Source: Mycobacterium sp. ELW1 (GTDB lineage Bacteria > Actinomycetota > Actinomycetes > Mycobacteriales > Mycobacteriaceae). Taken from it: a stretch of 64,000 nucleotides of DNA. Within the stretch, counting starts at the first letter, position 1; each line of letters opens with the position of its first letter. The stretch spans positions 930,001 to 994,000 of the forward strand of contig NZ_CP032155.1 of assembly GCF_008329905.1 (NCBI RefSeq). The letters run 5' to 3'. Under the pieces are notes generated by a model, which did not search any database, was not told the DNA's origin, and saw only the letters and a program-made list of their open reading frames with translations. This document shows, one piece after another, positions 19,396 to 28,872 of this stretch. The position numbers were made by a program, and so were the translations under genes.

Positions 19396-22300
19396 TGAGG
19401 CTCCGTGATGCCAAGGGTTTTCGCGCCGAGAATCGTGAGGGCGAGGGACTGGTAAGCGGCTTGAGAGGTTTCGCGTATGGCGGCACGGCGCTCAATCAAT
19501 CCCTGGCCGATGAGCTTCGCGACTGCTTCATCCCAGCGCCGCTCGCCGTTGCGTACGTGGCGCAGCGCACCGAACTGCGGACAGCTAAGGACGCCGACGC
19601 CTAGCGGCCGACCCTCGCCGAGTGATTCTCGCCCAAGCACCGCCGCCTTCAGGCTGGCTTCGCCATATGCCCCACGGCGAAAGGCGGATGCCCATGCAAC
19701 AGCCTGCAGCGCAATGAGGTCGACGTTCACGAGTAGCTCTGGGTCTGGCACCATGTGGTCCGCCAGTGCTGCCCACGGAGCTGGTTGACCGCTGCAGATG
19801 TCGCACGCCTCGACATCCCTGCTCTTGCAATCCGGAACCGCGTCCCCGAAGTGTTCTCCGACTGCTACGCGACGGCAGTGCGAATCGGCCGTGGCATAGT
19901 CGATCATCGCCTGCAGACGACGCTTTTGCCACCACTTCCATCGCGCGGATTCGCTTTCCAATGCCTGTGTAGGCGCGACACGCGTAAGCGTGCGGACACG
20001 GCGCAGTCGGCGCGAGCTGGAGAAGGTGACCAGACGGTCCAGCGACCAATCAATAAGCTGCTGTTCCAGTTTGTCGGGATCGTATCCGTGCTCATCCTTA
20101 AGCTGTTGAAAGTCAAGCTGGATACGGACATTGGGGCGAGCCCTGTGGGTCTTGTAGAAGAACTCGCGAAACATGCGGCGTTCGTCTTCGGCCTCTGGTT
20201 CTCGACGCCCGACATCAACCATTCCTCGTGCCGAGCAGTCCAATCCCTGTTCTATTGCATGGACACGTTCGAGCTGAGCGAGGTGCACGTTGATCTCGTC
20301 GTCGTCGATGCCGAGTTTGTCAGCCATCTCGTCGATATCGAAGACTCGGCTATCGCCTCGTTCAGGGCAGTCCCACAAGGCGGCCAGCAACTGTTGGGTG
20401 ATGGTCGCGTCGGCCTTAGTTCCGTGGGCCTCGATAAGTCGCCGGCGGCGGGTGAGGTCGGCGTTGGTGTAGAGCAGCACGCAGTCGCCGGAGATATCGC
20501 GCGCACGGGCAGCGCGGCCAGCTTCCTGGGCATAACCATCGAGTGAATCTGGTAGGTCGTAGTGCGCGACCCACCCGATGTTGGGCTTGTTGATACCCAT
20601 CCCGAAGGCTTTGGTTGCGACGATGATTTTTGTCGTATCGGAGTCGAAGTCTTCTTGGACGGCGTCGCGTTGTTCTGGAACCATGCCCGCGTGATACGGC
20701 CGGGCAGCGTGACCGGCGCGACGAAGCAGCGCTGCAATCTCCTCCGCCAGAGCACGTTTGGATACGTAGATGATTCCTGATTTGTCGCTTGCCCAGGTTA
20801 CGAACCGGAGCAACTCCCGTGCGCGATCGCGCTCGTCCGCACATCTCACCACGCGGAAGCGAAGATTGGGCCGGTCGCTTGGCTCGCGGATGGTGATGGG
20901 ATCTTGCATATCCATCGCGGTGGTGATGTCCGCTTCGACCTCGGTTGTGGCTGTCGCGGTCAGACCCGCTCGCGGCGGTCGAGTTTTGAATGCTGCAACG
21001 GATGCGGGGACTTGCCGGAACTCCGGCCGGAAGTCATGTCCCCAAACGGAAACACAGTGCGCCTCATCGACGACGACGCGGTTGAGCTGCTGGCGACCGA
21101 GGGCTCCGCGCAAGATTGGATCGCGCGCCAATCGCTCGGGCGATACATATAGAAGGCGCACCTGACCGTTGGCTGTATCGCGCAATATCTCAGTTTGTAT
21201 CACTCGCGACGTGGTACCAGTGATGCCCTGTACCGGTCGGATGCCGCGTCGACCGCGAAGGTCGTTGACTTGATCTTTGATAAGCGCGACGAGCGGCGAG
21301 ACGACGACCGTCGCACGAGCCTGCGGGGCAAGCAGGGCCGGTAGTTGGAAACACAATGACTTCCCGAATCCTGTGGGCAAGACGGCCATTACGTCTTTGC
21401 CATCGACGATGGCTCGCATTACTTCAAGCTGCTTTGGATGCAATTTAGTGATGCCGAAGAGCTTCTCGGCCGCCTCGGTGAGCTTTGCAGTGGGGTCCTC
21501 GCCCTCGACGAGTCTCAGGGACTCTAGTAATTGCGTGACATCGTCACGACCAAACGAGAGGGCCTCCGACAGGTTGGGCGGCTCGCCGGTGACGAACTCG
21601 ATAGCGCGTGTCCACGCGTCGTCACGGTCGACGGCTTCGTGAATGACTGGATTGGGCAGTGAGCCAAGGATTACCCGTTGGGCTTGCGTGGGTGCATGCA
21701 GCCGCCGGTCGCATACGAAGGCTGCACCTCTGTCCGTTTCGGAACGAATCAACCGGCCGAAGCCCTGCGTGAAGAGCATGGCCGTCATCGGCAGGACGTA
21801 GTCGAGAAACGGGTCGCCGCCCCGCTCGGCTATGGCACGTTGCCGTGCCGATACGAGAGGGTCGTCGGGATGGGGGTAGGGCGGCTTTTCAATGAATAGG
21901 TACGAAAGCGTCTCGCCCGGGGCATCGAATCCCTCCCAGTACGACTTGAGCCCGTAGAGCACTGTGCCGGGCTCAGTCCGGAAGCGATGAGATATCTGGG
22001 AGCGTCCGAGTTCATCTTGGACGAGAAGTTCAACCCCGCGATCCTTGAGCTCTGCCTCTCTCGTCCGGACCCCGTGGGCTACCGTTTCCATGCGCTTACG
22101 GGCAGCGAATAGGGTCAACGTCTTTCCGCCAGAAAGTGACAGAAAGCCGGCTTGGTCCGCGGCCATCTCCTCACAGAATTCGCGTTCGTTGACCGGCACG
22201 GGCACCGGAAGATGGTTGGTGAGCACCACTACCGATTGATTCTGATAGTCGAATGGCGACGACAACAGCAGCGCCCGGAACGCATCGTCGTCAGGGTCTG

Positions 22301-24629
22301 GGTTGATACGGATGCCTAAACGAGAGGCGAGGTAATCGAAACGGCGTTCCACGGTCAGCGTGGCCGAACAGAGCACTGAGGAGTGAGTACGGTCAACCAC
22401 GTGCTGCTTGAATTCAGGGAAGACGTGGATGGGCATGCGCTCAAACGTCCACGCTGCAGGGTCGTCTTCTTCCGCCGCGAGTCGGTAAACCCAAAGGTGG
22501 CTGTCGGACAGAGTTCCCATAGCTTCTAAGAGGGCGATGGCGTTGTCGAGGCGCTCGGAGTAGCCCCGCAATCGTTGTTTGGCCGATCTCAATCCGCTGA
22601 TCTCTGACAGCGAGTCTCGAAGGCTGATAACAGCTTTGGCGAGCTGAATCAACCAGTAGCGGACGGTCGATGAAGCTTGTCGTAAGGTTCGGAACTCCGG
22701 GCGGTTGTTGACCACTCCGGCCTGCAGTACTACAGCGTCGGCTTTGCCCGCGTACTCATGCAGGTAGGTGTCGATTGCCTCTGCGAGTTCTGTAGCGGTT
22801 GAACGTACCTGGGCGGTCACCGTCGCAATTGATTCGAGTGCGTCGACGACGCCCGATTCAGCCCGGGCCTTCGAGCGAATCTCTCTGATCAGTCTGGAAC
22901 GTGGCGACAAGCTATTCACGAGAATCTCGAGCTCGAGGGCGTCCACGCGTTCGGTCCAGGCAGCGGTCAAGGAGTCTTCGAGGGCGTGTGCCTCATCGAA
23001 TACCAGATCGGCGCGGCCTTCGGCAAGTACGTCTCCGGGAGCTCGCGAACCCTGCTGCTCGAGCTTTATCCAGCTCGCGATGAGCGCGTGGTTGATCGAC
23101 ACGACGCCAGGCGCCTTGTCGAGACCTACCAGCTGCTGCATGAGAGGGCAGACGCTCGCCCACGCGCAATTTCGCCGATCGCAGCCTCCTGAATTGGTAC
23201 GAAGTCGAGCCCGCGTCCTTGCGTAACGAGCATCCGTACTGCGCAGCGTGTAATCCGTGACGTCGTCCCACGTGCCCGACGGCGATGTAGCCAAGCCCCG
23301 AATGGCCACGGCCAGTGCGAGTCCGGACGACTCGGTGTCAGTGAGCACGATTTCAAGTTCGCGCGCGCAGACATAGTTGCCTACGCCCTGGATCTGTCGA
23401 AATGGTGCGCGCAACAAGCCGTCCTCGTGGAGGCGCGTCGCATCGGCACGGAGTTGGTTCTGGAGTGCCTTCGTTGCCGTCGCGACCAACACCGGGCGGG
23501 CTGCTTGCGACGCACGGCCGAGGGCGGGAAGCAGATACGCGAGGGACTTACCGGTTCCGGTCGGAGCCTCAACGGCTAGCCGACCGCCGCGATCGAAGAC
23601 CTCTGCGACGGCATGTGCCATTTCTTGTTGGGCTGGGCGGGGACGCAGACCATGGCGTTGGTGAAGGGTTGGAAAGTCGTCGCGCGCGGCCGACCAGGCG
23701 TCTGGTGACGGCGACCCGGTCGCCTCGAGTAGGGGATCGGATGGCCGGGTCAGCGCTGACAGTGTCGGTGCGTCGGCCAACTGGGGGAGAAGCTTTGCGA
23801 GGGGGTGATCGTGCGTTTCGAGTGCAGCGATGGCGAGCTGCCAGCTTGGATCGCTCGCATCGACTGAGGCCAGCAATGTTCGAACGACTTCAGATGTGGC
23901 AGTGGCATCCGAAACTGCTCGATGTGGGCTGTCGTTGTTGACTTCGTAGGCCAGGCAGAGATCTGCGAGCTGGCGGTTGGGCATTGCGACGTTGACAAGC
24001 AATGACAGATGAATGCTGTCAGCACTTAAGGGAAAGGGAACTGGCGGTGCGCCGGCACGGCTGGCGGCTTGCGCTAGGAACGGAAGATCGAATGCGAGCA
24101 GATTGTGGCCGATGACAAGGTCGATGTGTCCCAGCTGCGTCGTCAAGGCGGCCAAGGCGTGTTCAAGCGAGACCGGTTCGGGCGCGGTGGACGTTGGTCG
24201 TTCGACTCCGTCGGGTAGCCCGACGGCGAGGTCGACCAAGACCGTGCCGTCCATGCGTACGAGCGCTATCTCGGTGATGAAGTCGCTCGCGCGGTGTAGC
24301 CCGGTGGTCTCGATGTCCAGCACGGCTACACGGTCGATCGAAATGCGCTCCGGCCGTGCGACGTACCAATCCGTTGCTTCGGGCTCTGCTTCGTCTGTTT
24401 CGGCATGATCGTCGCGATCCGCAGCCGCGATCGACAGCCGGCCGTCGGCGGTGATTTGAAAGCGGTGTGGGAATCGGTCCGGCAGGTGCAGCACCCGATC
24501 AAGGGCAAGGACGAAATGTTCCTTGCGCAGCCGGTCGCGAAGCTCAGTCGCGGTGAGTGGACCGTCTTCGGCGAGAATGCGGTGCGCGGCTTCCGCAGCC
24601 GGAGGCAGCGGACGGTTTTCACTGCTCAC
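19392..24629 (-). CDS. DnaQ exonuclease-DinG helicase-RecQ helicase fusion
   Basis: 1745 residues from the GTG at 24629, which has GGAG five bases upstream; an ATG at 24680 would add 17 residues but lacks a ribosome-binding site. Order: a short winged-helix-like region (about 10-70); a DEDDh exonuclease with D105, E107, D181, H236 and D240; a DinG/XPD-type helicase with Walker A APTGTGKS at 355-362, four Fe-S-type cysteines (421, 483, 488, 494), DEAH at 545-548 and GFGRLIRS near 956; then a RecQ-type helicase with PTGFGKS at 1085-1091, DEAH at 1188-1191, QEAGRAAR at 1368 and the RecQ zinc ligands C1585, C1601, C1609 and C1612. DnaQ-DinG proteins and RecQ proteins are known separately; I do not know a standard protein joining all three. 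It could unwind and trim DNA at replication intermediates. It is co-translated with the SNF2 gene. Confidence 0.88.
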   Translation of the reverse strand: MSSENRPLPPAAEAAHRILAEDGPLTATELRDRLRKEHFVLALDRVLHLPDRFPHRFQITADGRLSIAAADRDDHAETDEAEPEATDWYVARPERISIDRVAVLDIETTGLHRASDFITEIALVRMDGTVLVDLAVGLPDGVERPTSTAPEPVSLEHALAALTTQLGHIDLVIGHNLLAFDLPFLAQAASRAGAPPVPFPLSADSIHLSLLVNVAMPNRQLADLCLAYEVNNDSPHRAVSDATATSEVVRTLLASVDASDPSWQLAIAALETHDHPLAKLLPQLADAPTLSALTRPSDPLLEATGSPSPDAWSAARDDFPTLHQRHGLRPRPAQQEMAHAVAEVFDRGGRLAVEAPTGTGKSLAYLLPALGRASQAARPVLVATATKALQNQLRADATRLHEDGLLRAPFRQIQGVGNYVCARELEIVLTDTESSGLALAVAIRGLATSPSGTWDDVTDYTLRSTDARYARTRARLRTNSGGCDRRNCAWASVCPLMQQLVGLDKAPGVVSINHALIASWIKLEQQGSRAPGDVLAEGRADLVFDEAHALEDSLTAAWTERVDALELEILVNSLSPRSRLIREIRSKARAESGVVDALESIATVTAQVRSTATELAEAIDTYLHEYAGKADAVVLQAGVVNNRPEFRTLRQASSTVRYWLIQLAKAVISLRDSLSEISGLRSAKQRLRGYSERLDNAIALLEAMGTLSDSHLWVYRLAAEEDDPAAWTFERMPIHVFPEFKQHVVDRTHSSVLCSATLTVERRFDYLASRLGIRINPDPDDDAFRALLLSSPFDYQNQSVVVLTNHLPVPVPVNEREFCEEMAADQAGFLSLSGGKTLTLFAARKRMETVAHGVRTREAELKDRGVELLVQDELGRSQISHRFRTEPGTVLYGLKSYWEGFDAPGETLSYLFIEKPPYPHPDDPLVSARQRAIAERGGDPFLDYVLPMTAMLFTQGFGRLIRSETDRGAAFVCDRRLHAPTQAQRVILGSLPNPVIHEAVDRDDAWTRAIEFVTGEPPNLSEALSFGRDDVTQLLESLRLVEGEDPTAKLTEAAEKLFGITKLHPKQLEVMRAIVDGKDVMAVLPTGFGKSLCFQLPALLAPQARATVVVSPLVALIKDQVNDLRGRRGIRPVQGITGTTSRVIQTEILRDTANGQVRLLYVSPERLARDPILRGALGRQQLNRVVVDEAHCVSVWGHDFRPEFRQVPASVAAFKTRPPRAGLTATATTEVEADITTAMDMQDPITIREPSDRPNLRFRVVRCADERDRARELLRFVTWASDKSGIIYVSKRALAEEIAALLRRAGHAARPYHAGMVPEQRDAVQEDFDSDTTKIIVATKAFGMGINKPNIGWVAHYDLPDSLDGYAQEAGRAARARDISGDCVLLYTNADLTRRRRLIEAHGTKADATITQQLLAALWDCPERGDSRVFDIDEMADKLGIDDDEINVHLAQLERVHAIEQGLDCSARGMVDVGRREPEAEDERRMFREFFYKTHRARPNVRIQLDFQQLKDEHGYDPDKLEQQLIDWSLDRLVTFSSSRRLRRVRTLTRVAPTQALESESARWKWWQKRRLQAMIDYATADSHCRRVAVGEHFGDAVPDCKSRDVEACDICSGQPAPWAALADHMVPDPELLVNVDLIALQAVAWASAFRRGAYGEASLKAAVLGRESLGEGRPLGVGVLSCPQFGALRHVRNGERRWDEAVAKLIGQGLIERRAAIRETSQAAYQSLALTILGAKTLGITEPQ

Positions 24630-24976
24630 GAGCACTCCGCGGCCGCAAGCGCTCAACCCATTTTCGCAGCGCAGTATCATTACCGCTCAGCACCCGAAAC
24701 CCCCGCCTGCGACAAACCGACAAATTTTCGACCAGGTCAGTACTGGCCGGCCGCTCAGACGATACTCAGTCCCAGGGACAACGACATTAGGGTTGCTAAA
24801 AACTATTCGCGGAGCCTTCGGCTAGGCGTCAACGCAGGTCCTCTAGTAGGGCCGGCGCCCTTATCGGAGGGGCCCAACCATTCATCAGCCTGGTTGAGTA
24901 CGGACAGCGGCACGCTCGGTGCGCCGTATAACAGGGACGTCCGTACCTGTTTGACCTCGTGGCCGGGCGTGGAGGA
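24630..24976. other. Spacer upstream of the giant helicase pair
   Basis: About 350 bases with no supported gene on either strand. It separates the BREX-GmrSD transcript from the helicase pair and should contain the promoter of the pair. I could not pick a convincing -35/-10. Confidence 0.4.
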
Positions 24977-26764
24977 TCACAGTGGAAACAGTTCTAGGAC
25001 GCGTCTGGCTAGCCTTTGGGTCCTGGCATCGATCTCCGACTCAGTCCACTGGGATGCCTCGACGACGTCAGCGTTGAGCGGTAATCCATTCCGGAAACCA
25101 ACGAACTTCTTGTTTGCGTCCTTGCGGTTCTTTTTTGACTGGAAGGACTTGTTGCTCAGAGTGCTGTTGTAACCAGTAATCGTGAGATTTCCGAGTCTAT
25201 GGACATGCTGTTGCTGAACCGCTGAAGCCTTCTCGGCCCCGCCCAGCATCGTCAGCCATTCCTTCGGCAGCCCGGGCCCCTGGGGAAGGATGTGCTCGAT
25301 CGTCCACTTGTAGTGATTGCCTTCGCGTTCCCACAAGTCAGTGAAGGTCTCATTCGTCATATCTGCTTGGGCGAGAGCAACGAGTATGTATCGAGTGACA
25401 TCGGCGTTCTCGTTGTAGAGCGGGCCGGTGAGCTTGGCTTCGAACGTCTGGTCATCGGACACGACGTTGCGAAGTCGTCGCTTGACTACGTCGACGACCT
25501 GCTTTCCGGTCGATCCGGCGACGTCGGAGATGATTGACATGAAGAGTCGCTGAAGAACGTTGGTCGCGGGATCGCCTGTCAGGTTCCGTCGGACGAAGAA
25601 GCTGACCAGCGTCTCGGTGACTGACTGAAGCAGGGAGTCGGTTAGTGCGTAGTCGTCACGGTATGTCATCAGATAAAGGAGAAGCGCCTCTGAAGGCGCG
25701 CCTTGCACGCGGGCCAGGTTGGCCAGTGCATCGTCGAACTTATTGGTTGACTCGTCCGCGTCTAGGTTGCCAACTATGCGGCGATAGACACTCCCACAGA
25801 GCAGAATGTCTTTCAGCCGTCCTTGCAGGTCCGCGTCGATGACCTTCTCGTAGATTTTGATGAGATTGGACCGAGTAGCTATGGGCGCCTTCGGGATCGA
25901 AGGCAATTCATCTTTGAATGCGTTGTAGTAGTGCCGGAAGAATCGCTCCTGGATCTTGTAATCATCGCCAAGATCGTCGAGTAACTCGTTCCATTGGTCG
26001 AAGACGTGGTCTGCAGTCAGTCCCTTCAGCTGCTTCTTGTCGGCAGCTGCAAGTAGCGAGTTCTTGATGATGTCGATGGGCGTCAGAGGAATTCCACGAT
26101 TGTTCAAGGACTCGAACAGGGTGAAGGCGTCCGCGGTGCTCTCCACCTCCAGCTTCACGAGGATCGCGTGTTTGACCCGCTTGAGTAGTTGGAGGACTGG
26201 GAGTACTGTCGACCTCGGCCCCGCGAGTTGGTCGATGCGAGCGCCGAAGTGGTTGTATGACTTCATAATCCGGCGATTGCCGAGAAACTTGACTGTTGGC
26301 GCCTTCACGTCCAATCCGCACGTCTTCAAGACGTTCAGGTAATCGGCGTGATTGCTATTTTGAAACTGGGGACGAACGCGCAGCCGTGTCGGATCCTTCA
26401 AGATGAGTTGGCGACGCAGCGTGCTGAGGTCAACCACGCCGTCCTCGTCTAGTTGGTCACTGCGGTCGCTTAGGAACTTGTAGATCGCGGCGAGCAGGAT
26501 TGACAGCGTCGTCATCCGTTGCTGACCATCGACGAGCTCCAGAACGCTTTCTTTGGTCGCATTTGCGGTGCGGTTTATGCATATTATTGTGCCGAGAAAG
26601 TGGCCAGAGCTTGAGTCTTCTTCCTCCAGTAAGTCATCAAAGAGTTCGTCCCACTGCTGCTTAGACCATGCGTACTCCCTCTGGTACTTAGGTATCTCGT
26701 ACACAACATCGTTTTCAGAGCTCAAAAGTTTGTATACCGGTTCGTCTGCAACCGACTTGATCAC
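24977..26764 (-). CDS. DUF262-DUF1524 protein, GmrSD/BrxU-like restriction enzyme
   Basis: 595 residues, GTG start with GGGGA eight bases upstream. The N-terminal DUF262 (GmrS-like) shows IPKYQREYAW at 24-33 and DGQQRMTT at 79-86, the nucleotide-binding/hydrolysis signature. The C-terminal DUF1524 (GmrD-like, His-Me nuclease) shows IEHILPQ at 489-495 and GNLTIT followed by N/SNKSF and K/N-rich sequence at about 525-550. Single-chain GmrSD proteins cleave DNA with modified bases such as glucosylated hydroxymethylcytosine; BrxU is such a protein encoded within a BREX island. The gene starts 23 bases after brxHI ends, in the same direction. Its DNA is AT-richer: the line 26581-26640 has 26 G/C of 60, against 41 of 60 at 61561-61620 in the mce operon. 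Confidence 0.87.
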   Translation of the reverse strand: MIKSVADEPVYKLLSSENDVVYEIPKYQREYAWSKQQWDELFDDLLEEEDSSSGHFLGTIICINRTANATKESVLELVDGQQRMTTLSILLAAIYKFLSDRSDQLDEDGVVDLSTLRRQLILKDPTRLRVRPQFQNSNHADYLNVLKTCGLDVKAPTVKFLGNRRIMKSYNHFGARIDQLAGPRSTVLPVLQLLKRVKHAILVKLEVESTADAFTLFESLNNRGIPLTPIDIIKNSLLAAADKKQLKGLTADHVFDQWNELLDDLGDDYKIQERFFRHYYNAFKDELPSIPKAPIATRSNLIKIYEKVIDADLQGRLKDILLCGSVYRRIVGNLDADESTNKFDDALANLARVQGAPSEALLLYLMTYRDDYALTDSLLQSVTETLVSFFVRRNLTGDPATNVLQRLFMSIISDVAGSTGKQVVDVVKRRLRNVVSDDQTFEAKLTGPLYNENADVTRYILVALAQADMTNETFTDLWEREGNHYKWTIEHILPQGPGLPKEWLTMLGGAEKASAVQQQHVHRLGNLTITGYNSTLSNKSFQSKKNRKDANKKFVGFRNGLPLNADVVEASQWTESEIDARTQRLARRVLELFPL

Positions 26765-26787
26765 GATCGTTTCCCCACTTCGTCGAC

Positions 26788-28872
26788 TTACCTGACTAAC
26801 ACACGGTCTTGCGATGCCACGAGCTTCGCGTTCGCGAGGTCGGTGAGTCGCTCGCTGAGTGTCGCTTTCGCCAAACGCGGAGGCAGTGCCGCTGAAAACT
26901 TCAATCCGCGAAGCGCATTGGGGTCCACGTCGGGGCTAGCCCACTCGTTCGAGGCGAGTGCCTCGGAAAACTCGTCTACTGAAATTCCCGGGACGAGGCG
27001 AACGGATTTCTCACCGATCCGCTGTCGCGGATCGATCGTCGATGGCAGTGACGCTTGAAGTGTTCGGTTGGCTGCTGTGCCTGCCCATGTCCACCACCGG
27101 CCTGCTGAGTCGTTGGGAAGTCGGACGATGAGTCGATCAGGTGCGACGGCGTCGGCATATTGCTGCTGCAGAGCCTCAAGCACTTTCGTCGCGCGTGCCG
27201 TGAATGACACCCCTTCTGATACAGCGCCAAGTAATACAGAGCGCATCCCTCTAGCGATGTCGAACGACAACCCTCCACTGGTGCCCGACCACTTTGCTTT
27301 CCCACCGCCGTCGGCCGCTTCAACAAAGCACCGCCGGCGCTCCCAATCGACATGAGTGACTTTCCATGACCGTCCGCCGAGCAAGAGAAGTCTCGGTCCA
27401 GCAACTTCTTCCGTCAGCAGGTCTGTCCCGATAGTGCCCACCTCGACGCGTCCGGCCAGTACCACGAATTCCGGTGGAGCGGTGAATACGGCGGTGAGAT
27501 CGGAGAAGTATCGTCGTCCGAAACGCCGCTCAGCCTCCGGCCCAATCTGCATGAAGGGACCGTCCTGCTCGAAATAGCCTTCTGACAAGAGATGTTCGAG
27601 GATCGCGGGCGTGGTCGAGTCAAAGACGGCTAACTCGCCCCACCACGACTTCCAGTCAGCTGAACTGATCCGGTGCTCCTGCAGGCACAAGGCCATTAGC
27701 TGCTGCGCGGCAATGTGCCTTGGGTGCGGAGGAGGCACAATGGGTTCGACCCATGCCTGGGCCCACTGGTTCAGCATTCCGGCAGTCAGCAGCACTGACT
27801 CATCGTCGAGACATAAGAACAGACAATTGCGTTCGGTTCCGGGTCTTCGACCAGTCCGGCCGAGCCGCTGCAGGAACGACGCTACGGTCCGGGGAGAGCC
27901 AATCTGAATGACGCGGTCCAGATCGCCAACGTCAATGCCAAGCTCCAGTGTCGAGGTCGCGACGATCACAGTGTCACGTGCGTCGGTGAATGCGGCCTCT
28001 GAGCGCCGTCGCTCAGCCGCCGACAGCGAGGAGTGCGAGATGTATGTCTCGATTCCGTGAGCGGTCAGCCCGGCACCAAGTTCTTCGGCCTGACGCCTAC
28101 TGTCCACGAACACGAGGCGCTTCTCGCCAGCATGCAACGAGGCGATCACCTTCGCGGCGTTGGCTATTGACCCAACGAAGTCGACGGTGATATCAGGCTT
28201 GGCGGAGGCAGCCTCCACAGAGGGCGTGATGACAGTCTTATCGCGCCCGTGGAAGCTGCCTTGCAGCCAGGTCAGAAGTTCGTCGGGGTTACCGACGGTC
28301 GCCGACAAGCCAATGCGCTGCAGATCGCGGCCGGCGACACGCGAAAGCCGTTCCAGTACCGCGAGCAGATGCCAGCCCCGGTCATCCCCGGCGAACGCGT
28401 GGATCTCATCGACGACGACCGCGCGCAGTCCGGAGAAGAGCACCCGCGGGTTTACCTTTGTGGAGACCAGCATCGACTCGATCGATTCCGGAGTGGTCAG
28501 CAGGACGTCGGGTCTATCCGTCAGAATCCGCTGCCGCAGCGCCTGGCTCACGTCGCCATGCCACACCGCGGCTGATCGGCCCAGCCACTTGCAGTACCCG
28601 TCGATCCGCGGTTGCAGGTTGTTGAGCAGCGCTCGCAGCGGCGCCACGTACAACACTGACACGCCCTGCCAGTCTTCGCCTGCCATCCTCGACAGCAACG
28701 GAAACACTGCTGCCTCGGTCTTACCACCAGCCGTCGGCGCCAAGACGAGAGCGTCGCGGCCGGCGAGAATGGGTCCGACCGCGTCGGCCTGGGTAGGTCG
28801 AAGGCCGTTCCAGCGCAACGTGTTCGCGAGGTGATACTGCAGGCCAGGGTGTAACCGGTCGAAGGCATCCAT
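26788..28872 (-). CDS. brxHI: BrxHI, Lhr-like DEAD-box helicase of type 2 BREX
   Basis: 694 residues. Superfamily 2 helicase motifs: Q-motif glutamine at about 28, Walker A APTAGGKT at 45-52, PTR-like APLRALLNN near 77-85, DEIH at 155-158, SAT at 200-202, and in domain 2 STLELGIDVGDLDRVIQ and QRLGRTGRR. The overall plan, a two-domain helicase with a C-terminal winged-helix and beta region, is that of Lhr-like helicases. In type 2 BREX the brxHI gene follows brxD, as here, and the start overlaps the brxD stop by one base (TGATG). It probably acts on DNA during exclusion of phage replication. Confidence 0.9.
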   Translation of the reverse strand: MDAFDRLHPGLQYHLANTLRWNGLRPTQADAVGPILAGRDALVLAPTAGGKTEAAVFPLLSRMAGEDWQGVSVLYVAPLRALLNNLQPRIDGYCKWLGRSAAVWHGDVSQALRQRILTDRPDVLLTTPESIESMLVSTKVNPRVLFSGLRAVVVDEIHAFAGDDRGWHLLAVLERLSRVAGRDLQRIGLSATVGNPDELLTWLQGSFHGRDKTVITPSVEAASAKPDITVDFVGSIANAAKVIASLHAGEKRLVFVDSRRQAEELGAGLTAHGIETYISHSSLSAAERRRSEAAFTDARDTVIVATSTLELGIDVGDLDRVIQIGSPRTVASFLQRLGRTGRRPGTERNCLFLCLDDESVLLTAGMLNQWAQAWVEPIVPPPHPRHIAAQQLMALCLQEHRISSADWKSWWGELAVFDSTTPAILEHLLSEGYFEQDGPFMQIGPEAERRFGRRYFSDLTAVFTAPPEFVVLAGRVEVGTIGTDLLTEEVAGPRLLLLGGRSWKVTHVDWERRRCFVEAADGGGKAKWSGTSGGLSFDIARGMRSVLLGAVSEGVSFTARATKVLEALQQQYADAVAPDRLIVRLPNDSAGRWWTWAGTAANRTLQASLPSTIDPRQRIGEKSVRLVPGISVDEFSEALASNEWASPDVDPNALRGLKFSAALPPRLAKATLSERLTDLANAKLVASQDRVLVR

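Noticed and set aside
12958-28872. A DISARM system, because of an SNF2 helicase and a methyltransferase nearby
   Set aside because: No DUF1998 (DrmB) or phospholipase-D (DrmC) gene is present, and the methyltransferase is clearly PglX within a BREX set.
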